A stretch of 64,000 nucleotides of DNA from assembly GCF_003709565.1 (NCBI RefSeq), contig NZ_QNRC01000002.1:124001-188000 (forward strand), given 5' to 3'. This document shows, in pieces, positions 35,470-43,601 of the stretch; within the stretch, counting starts at the first letter, position 1, and each line of letters starts with the position of its first letter. The translations under genes and the position numbers were made by a program. Source of the DNA: Paracoccus sigandri. GTDB taxonomy: Bacteria; Pseudomonadota; Alphaproteobacteria; Rhodobacterales; Rhodobacteraceae. The notes under the pieces were generated by a model. It searched no databases and had not been told where the DNA came from. It was given only the letters and a program-made list of their open reading frames with translations.

Positions 35470-36339
35470 TTACTCCAGCGTCTTGCCGATCATCCGCATC
35501 AGGAAGATCGCAACGATATTGGCAAGGATCACGGCGACGATGCCGCCGGCCGAGGCACCGCCCACGTCGAATTGCAGCAGGGCCTGCGAATAGACCAGGA
35601 AGGTCAGGTTGGTGGACTGATAGCCCGGTCCGCCATTGGTGGTCACCAGGATCTCGGCGAAGACCGACAGAAGGAAGATCGTCTCGATCAGGATCACCAC
35701 GGTGATGGCCCGCGACAGATGCGGCAGGACCAGGTAGGTGAACTTGCTGAAGGCGCCCGCGCCGTCCATCTCGGCCGCCTCCATCTGCTCGCTGTCCAGC
35801 GATTGCAGGGCGGTCAGCAGGATCAGCGTGGCGAAGGGCAGCCATTGCCAGGACACGATCAGGATGATCGACATCAGCGGCGCCTCGGCCAGGAAGTCGA
35901 TGGGCTGGGCGCCGACCGCCTTGGCCATCCAGGCAAAGAGCCCGTTCACAGGGTTCATGAACATGTTCTTCCAGACCAGCGCCGAGACGGTGGGCATGAT
36001 GAAGAAGGGCGCGATCACCAGGATGCGCACCATCCCCTGCCCGCGCATCGGCTGGTCCAGCAGCAGCGCCAGCGCGATGCCGCCGCCCACGGTGATGACC
36101 AGGACGCCCCCGACCAGCATCAGCGTGTTGCGCATCGAGGTCCAGAAGGCCGGGTCGGACAGGAAGTATTCGTAGTTCAGAAAGCCGATGAAGCGTTCCA
36201 TCCCCGGCGACAGCAGGTTGTAGCTTTGAAAGCTGAACCAGAGCGTCATCCCCAGCGGCACGATCATCCAGCCCAGAAGCAAGAGGACCGAGGGCGCGAC
36301 CATCAGCCGCGCAAGCGTTGTCTGGTGCCTTGTGGCCAT
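35470..36339 (-). CDS. smoF: polyol ABC transporter permease (SmoF-like)
   Basis: A 289-residue permease of the MalF/UgpA class. It starts MATRHQTTLARLMVAPSVLL with GGGAGG upstream. The EAA loop is EAAEMDGAGAFSKFTYLVLP. Six hydrophobic segments can be counted. It follows the binding protein gene by 72 bases, a gap that often holds an mRNA-stabilising hairpin, allowing more binding protein than permease. Confidence 0.92.
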   Translation of the reverse strand: MATRHQTTLARLMVAPSVLLLLGWMIVPLGMTLWFSFQSYNLLSPGMERFIGFLNYEYFLSDPAFWTSMRNTLMLVGGVLVITVGGGIALALLLDQPMRGQGMVRILVIAPFFIMPTVSALVWKNMFMNPVNGLFAWMAKAVGAQPIDFLAEAPLMSIILIVSWQWLPFATLILLTALQSLDSEQMEAAEMDGAGAFSKFTYLVLPHLSRAITVVILIETIFLLSVFAEILVTTNGGPGYQSTNLTFLVYSQALLQFDVGGASAGGIVAVILANIVAIFLMRMIGKTLE

Positions 36340-36411
36340 CGCTGCGCCTCCCCACGCGATTTCCCGGATCGGACCGGGGGCGGATGGCCCGCCCCCGGCG
36401 ATGTCATCCGC

Positions 36412-37719
36412 CTATTTCGGATAGCCCGCGCGGGTCATCTCGCGCTCGGCGATCTGCTGGGCCATCTGCAGGGCCTGCTCGACCGTGGCCTGCCCGGCCA
36501 GCGCGGCCGAGAATTGCTGCCCGACCGTGGTGCCGATCGCCTGGAATTCCGGGATGCCCACCCATTGCGTGCCGATATAGGGCACCTCGACCGTGGTCGG
36601 GTTCGCCAGGTCGGCCGACATGATGCTGTCCAGCGTCGTCTGGGCGAAGGGCGCGGCCTCCTGGTATTCCGGGTTCTCGTAAAGCGAGGTCCGGGTGCCC
36701 GGCGGCACATTGGCCCAGCCGTCGGCGGCCGCGATCTCCTCGGCATAGGCCTTGGACGTGGCCCAGGCGACGAATTTCTTCGCCGCATCGGGCGACTGGG
36801 TCGAGGACGGGATCGCCAGCGTCCAGGCCCAGAGCCACATCGCCGGCTTCTCGCCTTCCGGCGCCAGCGCATAGCCCACCTTGTCGGCCACAGTGCTGTC
36901 ATCGGGGTTCGACACGAAGCTGGCGGCCACGGTGGCGTCGATCCACATGCCGCATTTGCCGGTCTGGAACAGCGCCAGGTTCTCGTTGAAGCCGTTCGAG
37001 GAGGCGCCCGGAGGCCCGGCCTCGTTCATCACCGCCACATAGTCGCTCAGCGCCCTGTTCCAGGCCTCGCCGTCGAATTGCGGCTTCCACTCGGCATCGA
37101 ACCAGGCCGCGCCATAGCTGTGCGCCATCGAGGTCAGGAAGGCCATGTTCTCGCCCCAGCCCGCCTTGCCGCGCAGGCAGATGCCATAGATCTCGTTCGG
37201 CCGGTCGGTCATCTTGCGCGCCGCGTCGAAGACGAAGTCCCAGGTCGGGCGCTCGGGCATTTCCAGCCCGGCGGCCTCCATCAGGTCGGTGCGATACATG
37301 ATCATCGCCGATTCGCCGTAGAAGGGCGCGGCGAAAAGCTGGCCGTCGCGCGACAGGCCGGCGGCGATCGGCGGCAGGATGTCCTCGGCGTCGTATTCCT
37401 CGCCCATGTCCTCCAGCGGCAGCAGCCAGTCCTGGGCGGCCCAGATCGGCACCTCGTAATTGCCGACGGTGACGATGTCGTATTGCCCGCCCCGCGTGGC
37501 GATGTCGGTGGTGACGCGCTGGCGCAGGACGTTTTCCTCCAGCGTGACCCATTCCAGCTGAATGTCGGGATTGGCCTCGGTGAAGGACGAGGTCATCCGC
37601 TGCATGCGGATCATGTCGCCATTGTTGACGGTGGCGATGGTCAGCGTCTCGGCCAGAACCGGAGCGCCCATCGCCGTCACCGCGCAGGCCCCCATGAGGG
37701 CGCGCCACATCATGCTCAT
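36412..37719 (-). CDS. smoE: polyol ABC transporter substrate-binding protein (SmoE-like)
   Basis: A 435-residue periplasmic binding protein of the family that includes SmoE (sorbitol/mannitol). The signal peptide MSMMWRALMGACAVTAMGAPVLA ends at about residue 23, and the mature protein starts ETLTIATVNNGDMIRMQRM. PFYGESAMIMYRTDLMEAAGLEMP is the hinge-side segment typical of the polyol subgroup. The start is chosen from GGAGGA at proper spacing. It heads the operon smoE-F-G-K-mtlK-HAD-FGGY. Confidence 0.93.
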   Translation of the reverse strand: MSMMWRALMGACAVTAMGAPVLAETLTIATVNNGDMIRMQRMTSSFTEANPDIQLEWVTLEENVLRQRVTTDIATRGGQYDIVTVGNYEVPIWAAQDWLLPLEDMGEEYDAEDILPPIAAGLSRDGQLFAAPFYGESAMIMYRTDLMEAAGLEMPERPTWDFVFDAARKMTDRPNEIYGICLRGKAGWGENMAFLTSMAHSYGAAWFDAEWKPQFDGEAWNRALSDYVAVMNEAGPPGASSNGFNENLALFQTGKCGMWIDATVAASFVSNPDDSTVADKVGYALAPEGEKPAMWLWAWTLAIPSSTQSPDAAKKFVAWATSKAYAEEIAAADGWANVPPGTRTSLYENPEYQEAAPFAQTTLDSIMSADLANPTTVEVPYIGTQWVGIPEFQAIGTTVGQQFSAALAGQATVEQALQMAQQIAEREMTRAGYPK

Positions 37720-37741
37720 ATCGTCTTCCTCCCTACGGATC

Positions 37742-37770
37742 AGCATTTGCCAAACTGCTGGGCAAATGCT
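37742..37770. promoter_or_regulatory. putative SmoC operator upstream of smoE
   Basis: A perfect 10-base inverted repeat AGCATTTGCC (37742-37751) and GGCAAATGCT (37761-37770) with a 9-base spacer. It lies 23-51 bases before the smoE start and just downstream of a TTGACA element (minus strand, 37790-37795), the place expected for a repressor site. It is long and exact, unlike anything else in the region, and fits a SorC-family tetramer site. Confidence 0.65.
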
Positions 37771-37949
37771 CACACAAGCAGGGCGAGCCTGTCAAGGGGG
37801 TATGACAAGCACGTCGCCGCCGACAGGCGACGGAGCGTCGGGCGCCAATTCTCGGGCATTGATGGTATAGAATTTCCGTTTACAAACGTGGTATTGCGGT
37901 CAAATTCTCATACAGGACTTCATGTCGCACCGCCCCGCGCAAGGCGCGT

Positions 37950-38390
37950 TCAGGACGCCGGCCCGCCGATGCTCTCGATCCCGAACAGCTGCCGCAGCGC
38001 GTCGGGCCTGGTCGCGACATCGGCCAGCCGATAGCGGTCCAGAACCGCCAGGAAGGCCTCCATCGCCTCGGCGAAGATGGCGGGCAGGTCGCAGGCCGGC
38101 GCGATCAGGCAGCCGGCGCAATCGACCAGCGGGCAATGGCCCTCGGTATGGCGGACCAGCGCCCCCAGCGTGATCTGATCGGCCGGCCGCGCCAGCCGCA
38201 GCCCGCCATTGCGGCCGCGGATCGTCTCGACAAATCCCGCGTGGCCAAGGTCCTGCACGATCTTCATCAGGTGGTTCTGCGAGATGCCGTAGATCGCGGC
38301 GATCTGGCGGATCGAGGCCAGGTCGTCCCGGCGCATCGCCAGGTGGATCATCACGCGCAGCGCATAATCGGTATAGCGGGTCAGCTTCAT
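37950..38390 (-). CDS. nsrR: Rrf2-family nitric oxide sensor NsrR
   Basis: A 146-residue Rrf2 regulator. It begins MKLTRYTDYALRVMIHLAMR, with the winged helix continuing through IRQIAAIYGISQNHLMKIVQDL. The cluster-binding region HCPLVDCAGCLIAPAC has C86, C91, C94 and C100; C94-x5-C100 matches NsrR, while the first spacing differs slightly from E. coli. The divergent hmp gene and two NsrR-type palindromes between them support a role as NO-sensing repressor of hmp-nnrS and itself. Confidence 0.9.
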   Translation of the reverse strand: MKLTRYTDYALRVMIHLAMRRDDLASIRQIAAIYGISQNHLMKIVQDLGHAGFVETIRGRNGGLRLARPADQITLGALVRHTEGHCPLVDCAGCLIAPACDLPAIFAEAMEAFLAVLDRYRLADVATRPDALRQLFGIESIGGPAS

Positions 38391-38401
38391 TTTGTCACAT
38401 T

Positions 38402-38422
38402 AGATGCATTTCATTTGCATGT
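38402..38422. promoter_or_regulatory. NsrR box 1 (nsrR-proximal)
   Basis: AGATGCAT-TTCAT-TTGCATGT matches the NsrR consensus AGATGCATTT-n-AAATGCATCT with one mismatch in the outer arm. It starts 12 bases before the nsrR ATG, so it would give autoregulation. Confidence 0.75.
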
Positions 38423-38438
38423 ATATAGCGCCCCGATT

Positions 38439-38459
38439 AGATGTATCCAGAATACATCT
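38439..38459. promoter_or_regulatory. NsrR box 2 (hmp-proximal)
   Basis: AGATGTAT-CCAGA-ATACATCT is a perfect 8-base inverted repeat of NsrR type, centred 37 bases upstream of the first box and ending 16 bases before the hmp ATG, where binding would block transcription initiation or elongation. Confidence 0.85.
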
Positions 38460-38474
38460 TTAACGGAGAGCGCC

Positions 38475-39668
38475 ATGCCCGCACAGCCATCCCCCGAAAC
38501 CGTCGCCCTGGTGAAGGCGACCGTCCCCGCCCTGGCCGAACATGGCGCCAGCATCACCGAGGCGATGTATCGTCGGCTGTTCCGGGACCCCGAGATCGCC
38601 GCGCTGTTCAACGACGCGAACCAGAAAAGCGGCGCGCAGCGTTTCGCGCTGGCCGGCGCGGTGCTGGCCTATGCGCAGAACATCGACAACCTGGGCGCCC
38701 TGGCCGGCGCGGTCGAGCGGATGGCCCAGAAACATGTCGGCTATGCGATCCTGCCCGAACATTACCCGCATGTCGCCACCGCCCTTCTGGGCGCGATCGA
38801 GGAGGTGCTGGGCGATGCCGCCACGCCCCAGATCCTGGCGGCATGGGGCGAGGCCTACTGGTTCCTGGCCGAAATCCTGAAGGAGCGCGAGGCGGCGATC
38901 CGCGCCGGGATCCTGGCGCAGCCGGGCGGCTGGACCGGCTGGCGGCGCTTCGCCATCATCGACAGGCGGGCGGAAAGCGACACCATCATGTCCTTCACCC
39001 TGCGCCCCGAGGATGGCGGCCCGGTCATCGCCCACCGGCCCGGCCAATACCTGACCCTGCGCTTCGACGCGGCAGGCCGGCCGGGGATCAAGCGCAACTA
39101 CACCATCTCCTGCGGGCCGAACCGGGACCATTACCGGATCACCGTCAAGCGCGAACCGCGGGGCGAGGCCTCGTGCTTCCTGCATGACGACACCACGCTC
39201 GGCACGGTCCTGGAATGCACCCCGCCCGCCGGCGATTTCCACCTGCCCGCCGCGCCGCGCCGGCCGGTCGTGCTGCTGTCGGGCGGCGTCGGGCTGACGC
39301 CCATGGTCAGCATGATGGAAGAGATCGCCGCCCATCACCCGGACCTGCCGGTCTATTACGTCCACGGCACCACCGGCCGCGCGACCCATGCGCTGGATCC
39401 GCAGATCCGCCACTTGGCGCGGCGCCACGGCCGGACCACGGTCGCGACCTTCTACGAACAGCCCGACCCGGCCGGCGGCGCCAATGACGGGCTGATCACG
39501 CTGGACTGGCTGCGCGACAACGTCCCGCTGTCCGACGCCGACATCTACCTCTGCGGCCCCAAGCCCTTCCTGCGGCATTTCGTGTCGGGCCTGGTCGGCG
39601 AGGGCATCCCGGCCAGCCGGATCCATTACGAATTCTTCGGGCCCGCCGACGAGGTGCTGGCGGCCTGA
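38475..39668 (+). CDS. hmp: NO dioxygenase, flavohemoglobin Hmp
   Basis: A 397-residue flavohaemoprotein converting NO and oxygen to nitrate. Residues 1-140 are a globin domain (LVKATVPALAEHGASITEAMYRRLF; proximal haem histidine in AQKHVGYAILPEHYP), followed by an FAD domain (RPGQYLTLRF, IKRNYTISCGP) and an NAD(P) domain (VVLLSGGVGLTPMVSM, LCGPKPFL). The ATG after GGAGAGCGCC is the true start; the frame stays open upstream across nsrR but that part is noncoding. It is followed 19 bases later by nnrS. Confidence 0.96.
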   Translation: MPAQPSPETVALVKATVPALAEHGASITEAMYRRLFRDPEIAALFNDANQKSGAQRFALAGAVLAYAQNIDNLGALAGAVERMAQKHVGYAILPEHYPHVATALLGAIEEVLGDAATPQILAAWGEAYWFLAEILKEREAAIRAGILAQPGGWTGWRRFAIIDRRAESDTIMSFTLRPEDGGPVIAHRPGQYLTLRFDAAGRPGIKRNYTISCGPNRDHYRITVKREPRGEASCFLHDDTTLGTVLECTPPAGDFHLPAAPRRPVVLLSGGVGLTPMVSMMEEIAAHHPDLPVYYVHGTTGRATHALDPQIRHLARRHGRTTVATFYEQPDPAGGANDGLITLDWLRDNVPLSDADIYLCGPKPFLRHFVSGLVGEGIPASRIHYEFFGPADEVLAA

Positions 39669-39687
39669 CCCATCGCGGAGACGCAAC

Positions 39688-40902
39688 ATGTCCACGTCGC
39701 AACGGATGCGCAGCTACCGCGGGCCGGCGCTGTTCAGCCACGGCTTCCGGCCGTTCTTCCTGCTGTCCTCGGCCTGGGCGGCGCTGGCCATGGGGCTGTG
39801 GATCGCCATGCTGGCCGGCGCCGCGCCCCTGCCGCTGGCGATGGACCCGTTCAGCTGGCACGCGCATGAATTCCTCTATGGCTATCTGGGCGGCGTGATC
39901 GGCGGCTTCGTGCTGACCGCCGTGCCCAACTGGACCGGGCGGCTGCCGGTGACCGGCGCGCCGCTGGCCGGGCTGGTCGGGCTGTGGCTTCTGGGGCGCG
40001 TCGCCATGGCCCTCTCGGGGCTGGCCGGCTGGCTGCCGGTGATGCTGGCGGACCTGGCGCTGGGGCTGGCGCTGCTGGGCTTCCTGGCGCGAGAGATCGT
40101 CAGCGGCCGGAACTGGCGCAACCTGCCGGTCCTGGCGCTGATCGGGGTCTTCGCCGCCGGCAACGCACTGTTCCACCTGGAGGCGGCCGGCGGGGGCGCC
40201 GCCTTCGAGGGCATGGGGATGCGGCTGGGTCTTGCCGCCGCGCTGGCACTGATCGCGCTGATCGGCGGGCGGATCATTCCCAGCTTCACCCGCAACTGGC
40301 TGGCGGCGCGCAAATCGCCGCATCTGCCGGTGCCCTTCAACCGCCGCGACGGCATGGTGCTGGGCCTGACCCTGGCCGCGCTGGCGGGTTTCGTCGCCGC
40401 GCCCCAGGCCGCGCCGATGCCCTGGCTGATGCTGGCCTGCGGCGCGGCGCATCTGTGGCGGCTGTCGCGCTGGCAGGGCCCGCGCACCCGGCCCGAGCCG
40501 CTTCTGTGGGTGATGCACCTGGCCTATGCGGCGCTGGCCCTTGGCTTCTGGGCCGAGGCCGCCGCCGGGCTGGGCCTGGTCGCGCCCGGCGCCGCGCGCC
40601 ATGTCTGGCTGGCGGGCGCGATCGGGATGATGACGCTGGCGGTCATGAGCCGGGCGAGCCTTGGCCATAGCGGCCGCCCCCTGCATGCGGGCGGCGGGAC
40701 GGTCGCGCTGTATCTGGCGCTGCTGGGCTCGGTCGCGGCGCGGCTTCTGGCCGGGCTGCTGCCGGGCCAGCCCTGGCTGCTGCACCTGTCGGGGCTGCTG
40801 TGGATCGCGGCTTTCGGCGGCTTCGCCTTGCTTTACCTGCCAGTGCTGGCGGGGCCGAAACGCGCCGCCAAGGCGGTCTCGGGGCGACCGGGCGCGGCCT
40901 AG
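39688..40902 (+). CDS. nnrS: NnrS family haem-copper membrane protein
   Basis: A 404-residue integral membrane protein with about 12 hydrophobic segments. The N-terminal LFSHGFRPFFLLSSAWAAL and FSWHAHEFLYGYLGGVIGGFVLTAVPNWTGR are the NnrS signatures, and IGGRIIPSFTRNWL and MTLAVMSRASLGHSGRPL continue the pattern. NnrS proteins are tied to NO stress and denitrification; they ease the effect of NO on metabolism. Co-transcription with hmp under NsrR is likely. The stop is shared with the convergent DUF2478 gene in CTAG. Confidence 0.92.
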   Translation: MSTSQRMRSYRGPALFSHGFRPFFLLSSAWAALAMGLWIAMLAGAAPLPLAMDPFSWHAHEFLYGYLGGVIGGFVLTAVPNWTGRLPVTGAPLAGLVGLWLLGRVAMALSGLAGWLPVMLADLALGLALLGFLAREIVSGRNWRNLPVLALIGVFAAGNALFHLEAAGGGAAFEGMGMRLGLAAALALIALIGGRIIPSFTRNWLAARKSPHLPVPFNRRDGMVLGLTLAALAGFVAAPQAAPMPWLMLACGAAHLWRLSRWQGPRTRPEPLLWVMHLAYAALALGFWAEAAAGLGLVAPGAARHVWLAGAIGMMTLAVMSRASLGHSGRPLHAGGGTVALYLALLGSVAARLLAGLLPGQPWLLHLSGLLWIAAFGGFALLYLPVLAGPKRAAKAVSGRPGAA

Positions 40903-41408
40903 CCCGCCACCCGGCAGGCGTCCAGGCACCAGTCCAGCACCAGCGCCTCGTCGCCGGGCAGAGGCGTGGCAAGCCCCTCGGCGAAGGCCTCGAAGGCCGG
41001 CAGGTTCAGCCCGTTGACCCCGGCCAGGACCGGGATGCCGCGCGACAGGGCCTCGGCGATCAGCGGGGCAAGCCCGCGCCCCTCGGCTTCCTGCTTGCCG
41101 AACTTGTTGACCAGCAGCAGGTCCGCCTGCGGCAGCGCCGCGGACACGCCCAGCACCGCGGCCTCCAGCACGCCCGCATCCAGGCGGCAGCCGCGCGCGC
41201 CATTGCCGCGATCCTCGCTGATGCGCAGGACCGGGCCGTTGGGCAGCACGCGCAGGTCCATGTCGCATCTGACGCGCCCCTCGCGCCGGATATTGACCTG
41301 CACGGTCCCGGCCAGCCGCAGCCCCGCCGCCTGCAGGCCCCGCGCGACGCCGGCCAGGAACAGGTCGTTCGCCCCCCGGCCGGGCAGGCTGACATAGCCA
41401 AGCGTCAT
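40899..41408 (-). CDS. DUF2478 domain protein
   Basis: A 169-residue protein beginning MTLGYVSLPGRGANDLFLAG, with GVARGLQAAGLRLAGTVQ, DLRVLPNGPVLRISEDRG, DLLLVNKFGKQEAEGRGL and PVLAGVNGLNLPAFEAFAEG. The order fits the DUF2478 family, a P-loop-related (THEP1/MobB-like) fold often found beside molybdenum genes; here the usual P-loop is degenerate (LPGRGANDL). It overlaps the PPIase stop by four bases and is the last gene of the nar operon. A role in molybdenum cofactor supply to NarG is inference. Confidence 0.75.
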   Translation of the reverse strand: MTLGYVSLPGRGANDLFLAGVARGLQAAGLRLAGTVQVNIRREGRVRCDMDLRVLPNGPVLRISEDRGNGARGCRLDAGVLEAAVLGVSAALPQADLLLVNKFGKQEAEGRGLAPLIAEALSRGIPVLAGVNGLNLPAFEAFAEGLATPLPGDEALVLDWCLDACRVAG

Positions 41409-42214
41409 CGCCCTGCCCCGTCCTCGAAGGAAACGCCAAGGATCTCGGCCCCGGCGATCAGCCCCTGGACGTAATCGCGGCTGGCCCTGGCCCAGGCGGC
41501 CTTCTCCTGCGCCTCGCGCAGGCGGGGCAGCACGGCGTCAAGCGGCAGGACCTCGCCCCGCGCGCGGGCGTCGAGGCGGATGACGTGGAGGCCATAGCGC
41601 GTCTCGACCAGCGACAGCGCCCCTTCCTGCATCGAGGCCAGCGCCGCCTCGAATTCCGGCACGGTATCGCCCGCGCTCAGCTGCCCCAGCACGCCACCCG
41701 AGGTCCGGGACGAACAGGCGCTGTGGCGCGCGGCCAGTTCGGCGAAGCGGCGCGGCTGGGCGGTGATCTCGGCCAGGACCGCCTCGGCATTGCTGCGCGC
41801 GCGGCTGCGCGCCTCGGCGTCGTCCGGCGCGGCGGCGAACAGGATATGCGCCGCCTCGTAGAGCGAGGGCGCGCGGAACCGATCGGGATGGGCCGCGTGG
41901 ATCCGGGCCAGTGCGGCGTCGTCGACCGGATCGGGCCGGATCGCGCGTTCCAGCAGGGCGCGGATCATCGCCTCGTCCTCGGTTTCCCATTGGCCCGGCG
42001 CCAGTTCGGCCGGATCGGCGGCGATGCCCTGGGCGCGGGCCTCTTGCAGCAGAAGCTCTCGCACCGCCAGCGCGCGGGCGGCGGCGCGCCAGGCATGGCC
42101 GGGCTTGCCCTTCGGCGCGGGATGGTTCTGGGCCTCGGCCGCGATGCGGCCGGGGTCGATGGTTGCGCCATTGACGATGACGGGGGGCAGAAGCGGTTTC
42201 ATCTGCATGGCCAT
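41405..42214 (-). CDS. parvulin-type peptidyl-prolyl isomerase of the nar operon
   Basis: A 269-residue protein with a helical N-terminal part (IVNGATIDPGRIAAEAQNHP, then a SurA/NifM-like helical region) and a C-terminal parvulin domain (YEAAHILFAA, FAELAARHSACSSRTSGGVLGQL, YGLHVIRLD). It has no signal peptide, so it acts in the cytoplasm, probably in folding or maturation of the NarGHI complex. A similar gene follows narI in Pseudomonas. The first base of its ATG is the last base of the narI stop (TGATG). Confidence 0.87.
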   Translation of the reverse strand: MAMQMKPLLPPVIVNGATIDPGRIAAEAQNHPAPKGKPGHAWRAAARALAVRELLLQEARAQGIAADPAELAPGQWETEDEAMIRALLERAIRPDPVDDAALARIHAAHPDRFRAPSLYEAAHILFAAAPDDAEARSRARSNAEAVLAEITAQPRRFAELAARHSACSSRTSGGVLGQLSAGDTVPEFEAALASMQEGALSLVETRYGLHVIRLDARARGEVLPLDAVLPRLREAQEKAAWARASRDYVQGLIAGAEILGVSFEDGAGR

Positions 42215-42900
42215 CACTTCGCCGGATGCCGCTTGGTGCGCACGATCTGATAGCCCGGCCGCCACAGATAGCGCACCGGGGCCGAGATCATGTGGACCAG
42301 CCGGGTGAAGGGAAACAGCAAAAAGATCGTCAGGCCCAGGAAGATGTGCAGCTTGAACAGCCAATGCACGCCGGTGATGTGATCGGCCGCGCCGGCCTGG
42401 AAATAGGCGATCCCCTGCGCCCAGGACATCAGCAGCAGCATCTCGTGCCCGTCCAGGTGCTGCACCGAGACCAGGATGGTCATCAGCCCCAGCACCAGCT
42501 GCGCAAGCAGCAGGATCAGGATGCCGTTGTCGGCCAGCGACGAATGGGCGCGGACGCGCGGATCGGTCAGGCGCCGGTGCAGCAGCATCCCGCCGCCGAC
42601 CAGCGCCATCACCCCGGCGATGCCGCCCGCCGCCATCGCCAGGACCTGCTTGGCGCCGTGGCTGATGCCCAGCGTGTCGAAGACCACGACCGGCGTCAGC
42701 AGCCCGACCAGGTGGCCGAAGAAGATCACCAGCACCCCGACATGGAACAGGACCGAGCCGATGACGAATTGCCGCCGCCGCAGAATCTGGCTGGATTTCG
42801 ATTTCCAGCTGAACGGATCGGAATCATAGCGGATGATCGAGCCCAGGATCATCACGGTGATGGCGATATAGGGATAGATCCCGAACAGGAAGTTGTGCAT
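42214..42900 (-). CDS. narI: respiratory nitrate reductase gamma subunit (cytochrome b)
   Basis: A 228-residue membrane protein with five hydrophobic segments, starting MHNFLFGIYPYIAITVMILG. Haem-ligand histidines can be seen in GSVLFHVGVLVIFFGHLVG and in the late segment VHWLFKLHIFLGLTIFLLFPFTRLVHM. It oxidises quinol on the periplasmic side and passes electrons to NarH. The start has AGAGGAGG upstream, 11 bases after narJ. Confidence 0.96.
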   Translation of the reverse strand: MHNFLFGIYPYIAITVMILGSIIRYDSDPFSWKSKSSQILRRRQFVIGSVLFHVGVLVIFFGHLVGLLTPVVVFDTLGISHGAKQVLAMAAGGIAGVMALVGGGMLLHRRLTDPRVRAHSSLADNGILILLLAQLVLGLMTILVSVQHLDGHEMLLLMSWAQGIAYFQAGAADHITGVHWLFKLHIFLGLTIFLLFPFTRLVHMISAPVRYLWRPGYQIVRTKRHPAK

Positions 42901-42911
42901 CGAAGCCTCCT

Positions 42912-43601
42912 CTAGCTGGCGGTCGCGGGGGCGCGCGGGGCGTCCATGCGGGCAAGGATGTCGCGGCTGACCGGGCAGCCGGCATTGGGATCGGGGCCGA
43001 AGGTCACCTGCGCCTCGGCCCAGACCGCGTCCAGCGCGGCCAGGTCCTCGGGGTCGTCGTCGGGGATCTCGGCCAGCGCGGCGGGCAGGTCGGCGGGTTC
43101 GGTCGCGGCCAGCCCGGCCAGCGCGGTCAGCACGGCGGCATAACGGGTTTCACGGCGCAGCAGCCGTTCCGACAGCGCCACCAGGATATGCCCGGCATCG
43201 GCCAGCATCGCCTGCGCCTCGGCCAGGGGCCGGGTGGACAGGTATTCCAGCAGCACCGGCAGGTGGTCGGGCAGTTCCGTCCCGGCCAGGTCGAAGCCAT
43301 GGGCGCGATAGGTCTCCAGCAGGTCGACCATCGCCCCGCCCCGGTCGCGGCTTTCGCCATGGACATGCTCGAACAGGTTCAGCGACAGCGTGCGCGAGCG
43401 GTCGAACAGCAGCACATAGCGTTCCTGCAGGTCATAGAGATCGCCGTCACGCAATTCGCGCAGCAGCTGGCCGATCTCTTCCATGCGCTTGGGTCCCAGC
43501 AATCCCTCGGCGTGCAGCACCGCGTCGATTTCGGGCAGCGCGGCGATCAGGTCGGCCTCGGGATAGGACAGCAATGCGGAAAGTGCCTTGAAGGTCTTCA
43601 T
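42912..43601 (-). CDS. narJ: nitrate reductase molybdenum cofactor assembly chaperone NarJ
   Basis: A 229-residue TorD/NarJ-fold chaperone needed to insert the molybdenum cofactor into NarG. Family marks include LSALLSYPEADLIAALPEI, LYDLQERYVLLFDRSRTLSLNLFEHVHGESRDRG and DHLPVLLEYLSTRP. It is cytoplasmic and not part of the final enzyme. Its start overlaps the narH stop by four bases. Confidence 0.95.
   Translation of the reverse strand: MKTFKALSALLSYPEADLIAALPEIDAVLHAEGLLGPKRMEEIGQLLRELRDGDLYDLQERYVLLFDRSRTLSLNLFEHVHGESRDRGGAMVDLLETYRAHGFDLAGTELPDHLPVLLEYLSTRPLAEAQAMLADAGHILVALSERLLRRETRYAAVLTALAGLAATEPADLPAALAEIPDDDPEDLAALDAVWAEAQVTFGPDPNAGCPVSRDILARMDAPRAPATAS

Noticed and set aside
38136-38474. 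A 113-codon N-terminal extension of the hmp frame
   Set aside because: It lies antisense to nsrR and over both NsrR boxes; globin homology begins exactly at the ATG at 38475.
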